Assembly: GCA_029255685.2 (NCBI GenBank)
Contig: CM055315.2
Span: 51,675,358 to 51,739,357, forward strand
From: Silene conica
Taxonomy: Eukaryota > Streptophyta > Magnoliopsida > Caryophyllales > Caryophyllaceae
DNA length: 64,000 nucleotides
Direction of reading: 5' to 3'
This document shows positions 61,548-64,000 of the stretch, in pieces. The notes beneath the pieces were generated by a model that made no database searches, was not told the origin of the DNA, and saw nothing but the letters and a program-made list of their open reading frames with translations. The position numbers were made by a program, and so were the translations under genes. Positions within the stretch are counted from its first letter, which is position 1, and each line of letters starts with the position of its first letter.

Positions 61548-64000
61548 ATTATTCGACACTTTTTATATTTAATAACTAAAATATGCAACTGGTCACATGC
61601 GCATGTGTATTCATATATGTTACCTTTGTTGACTCAATCGGGTAATAAAGTTGCTCAACAATTTTACATGGAATCAAAATAACTTTCTTTATTGGACTCA
61701 AGATTGTAGTTTAGTATCATTAATATCCCTTAATAACCAATTGAAAATATATGTGAACATCAAGAAATTAACATATCATGATGTAAAACTACGTTAAATT
61801 AAACACGCAATCATATTATTATTTAATCATATATGCTTATACTAGCTAATAAACCATGCAAAATTGCATAAACATGTATAAAATAAATAAGTAAATAGTT
61901 TTTAAAATTAAATAGTTACAATTATTATAGTATATATCTACGACATGTTACACATATACTTAATTAGTACAAGATTTAAAGGATGGGGGTATCATGATAA
62001 TTTCATAGAAAACAATCCAAGGAGAAGCTTCCAATTGAATGCATTTCAATGGAAGAAAGTAAGCTTCTACATAACTTTCCGAAATCTCAATAGGACAAGC
62101 CTAACTTCCAAATTTTATATCACAAGATATAATCATGATAATCCTTTGATTCTTGTATTATTGGAAAGATTAAGGTCTTAAATTCATAATGGAATTTAAA
62201 TCGGCACCATTTTAGGTCTATAAGTTGCGTTATGGCCAATGCAAATATATTGCGCATTACTAGACAACGCATGACCTATATTCAGTAAAAGAACATGAAT
62301 TCAAGATTTACTCAACATTTAAGATTCATTCTTTTTGGTAATAAAGTTACGCCCGATAGATTTTAAATTAGCAATTATGGGAGTTGATATTCGCACCGAG
62401 CTAAGAGATATGTCTCCTACAAGATGCGTCTGATTTCCAGAGTTCTTCCACAACCCGGTTTTGGTCTCTCTCAAAACTTGAGACCTAAGGCCTCTAAAAC
62501 CTTCTAAGTTGTGTCACCAATGAGCCCATTTGACTCTAGGGATAGTTTAGAGCATTTTTAGGAGCTTTTCAACTTGAAAATACGCTCATCTGAATCAAGC
62601 TAAAATCAACCCAAGTGGTTCGCCAATTCTCGGATTTTGGAGCAAACGCACAATGTCGCTTTTAACCTTTCCTCTTTTGATCAAGAAAGCACTAGTACTA
62701 TTTTGGAAGCTTTCACAAGTCTCTTACGGTGCATTTCAATTGCCAAGAAGTCAACATCATTGTAGATGATCAACGGAGCAAGCAAAAAAGGAAGGTTATA
62801 CTTATTTGTGGAAGTGTAAGATGTGTAAGGTCATTTATGTGTAAGATGTGTTTGTTAGCAACCAATTCGTGGCCCTTAAATGGTTAAGAGTTTAACGCCT
62901 TTGTCTATATAAAACTAGGAAACTAACTTGTATCATTCGGATTTTAAGAATGAATATATGAGTTTTTGGAGACCCTAAGTCCGTTGCTTAGTGCTTGGAC
63001 ATCGCGTCTTTTATTAGTGGCTCCCTCACAAACCCCTTACTCATGGACTCTTCAACTTGTCTTTGCAATTCTTGAGTATATTTTCAATCACTACTTTGTT
63101 GGTAATTTAAGTGTAATTACCGGTTCATTTTCCATAATTTGGGTTTGGTTCAAAGACGGGCGAACTTATAAATAATAAAGTTAGTTCGGGAAGTACGGAG
63201 TGTACACTAGATTTTTGTTTAAAAGTTCGCGGTAGATAGTTGCCTTACGAACGACTATGCGGGGGGTCACGCTTATGTTTGGGTGACTGTTATGTCATTC
63301 TATGATGTGTTGGTAACGGTTATGTTACCTTGTTTGTCAATAGATAGCGGTGGTACGATTTGTTTATCATTGTAATAAACTAATGCCACCCAAGTTATGG
63401 GATTTATCTATGTTCGGGATTGGTCGAAAGTCGTGCTCATGCGCTCCCATAGTTGGAGATCGTGCTTATGCGCTTCGGTCCCCGTGTGTCGTTCGGTGTA
63501 GGTTATTACATCGAGAGGTCTGGCCAGGTCATAGGCATATAGTCAGCGGTTACTCTATACATAGAGTCGCTGTCGTGGTTATGCGTCCCGATAGCTAGTG
63601 TCGTGGTTATGCGATCTAGTGGTCAGTGGTAACGGTTATGTTCCCTGACGACGTTCATTCTATTCTTGTGTGTTATTTCTTTGATTGGCCATGCCACGTT
63701 GTTATTGGCCGCTGAGTTAATCATTTGGTTGTTTTTTGTGTGATTGAACATGTCACCTAGTTGTTGGCCGCTGAGTCATTCACTTGGTTGATTACCCGTT
63801 TTGATAATAGTTCATATGTTGAGTGTGATTATGTTTCATATGATGATCTATGCCATTTTCATATGTTTTATCGTACCATTCATCCGTTGATCATGATGGT
63901 CATAACCGAATATATATCATGTTTGATTACGTATTTAAGAATATGCAAGTTCATATGTATATGTTATGTCGTATTACCGTTTACGTGTTTTCCGACAAAA

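Larger units (their letters stand above)
60089..64000 (+). repeat. Tandem unit 6 (cut by the window end)
   Basis: Same order as the others, without the hAT insert (empty site near 60380). It breaks off in the LTR-like segment about 350 bp before the expected unit end, so the array may continue beyond the window. Confidence 0.93.

Overview
The window looks like plant nuclear DNA, from a dicot. It is AT-rich, its genes have GT-AG introns, and it holds nested LTR retrotransposons primed by initiator Met-tRNA together with CACTA and hAT-type DNA elements. I see no rRNA, tRNA, CRISPR or bacterial-style operon. The species cannot be named from the sequence.

Layout. 1-2540: a decayed Ty1/copia element on the + strand (partial LTR, then a broken pol). 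2553-10928: a complete-ended copia element on the - strand with 5-bp target duplications (ATCCT) and a broken gag-pol. 10974-11989: a piece of a second copia gag. 11990-16599: a large LTR fragment carrying a minisatellite, into which a 1.48-kb solo LTR (TSD GGCTA) and a 574-bp TRIM (TSD GTTAA) have inserted. 16600-17383: part of another LTR with clustered CTCGATCGAG motifs. 17384-64000: a head-to-tail tandem array of six units (core about 4.28 kb). Each unit carries one two-exon gene for a small secreted cysteine-rich peptide, followed by an LTR-like segment.

The array is the main feature. Five copies (units 2-6) encode an apparently intact 92-residue protein: a signal peptide interrupted by a phase-1 intron, a short spacer, then eight cysteines in the last 40 residues. 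Unit 1 is a pseudogene: it has a frameshift in a T-run, and a 9.6-kb non-autonomous LTR element of LARD type (TSD GCCTA) sits inside exon 2. The spacing of the first cysteines recalls nodule-cysteine-rich or defensin-like peptides, but the fold and function are unknown.

The array also records its own history through insertions. Unit 1 has the LARD and a foldback MITE. Unit 2 has a TIR element that itself contains a 7.2-kb CACTA transposon (TSD AAT) with an apparently intact 11-exon TNPA-like/Ulp1 gene. Units 3-5 share an hAT-type insert that is absent from units 1, 2 and 6, so these three arose by tandem duplication after the insertion. Unit 5 also has a copia solo LTR (TSD GTTGC). The peptide genes and the CACTA gene are the only coding regions I consider likely to be functional.
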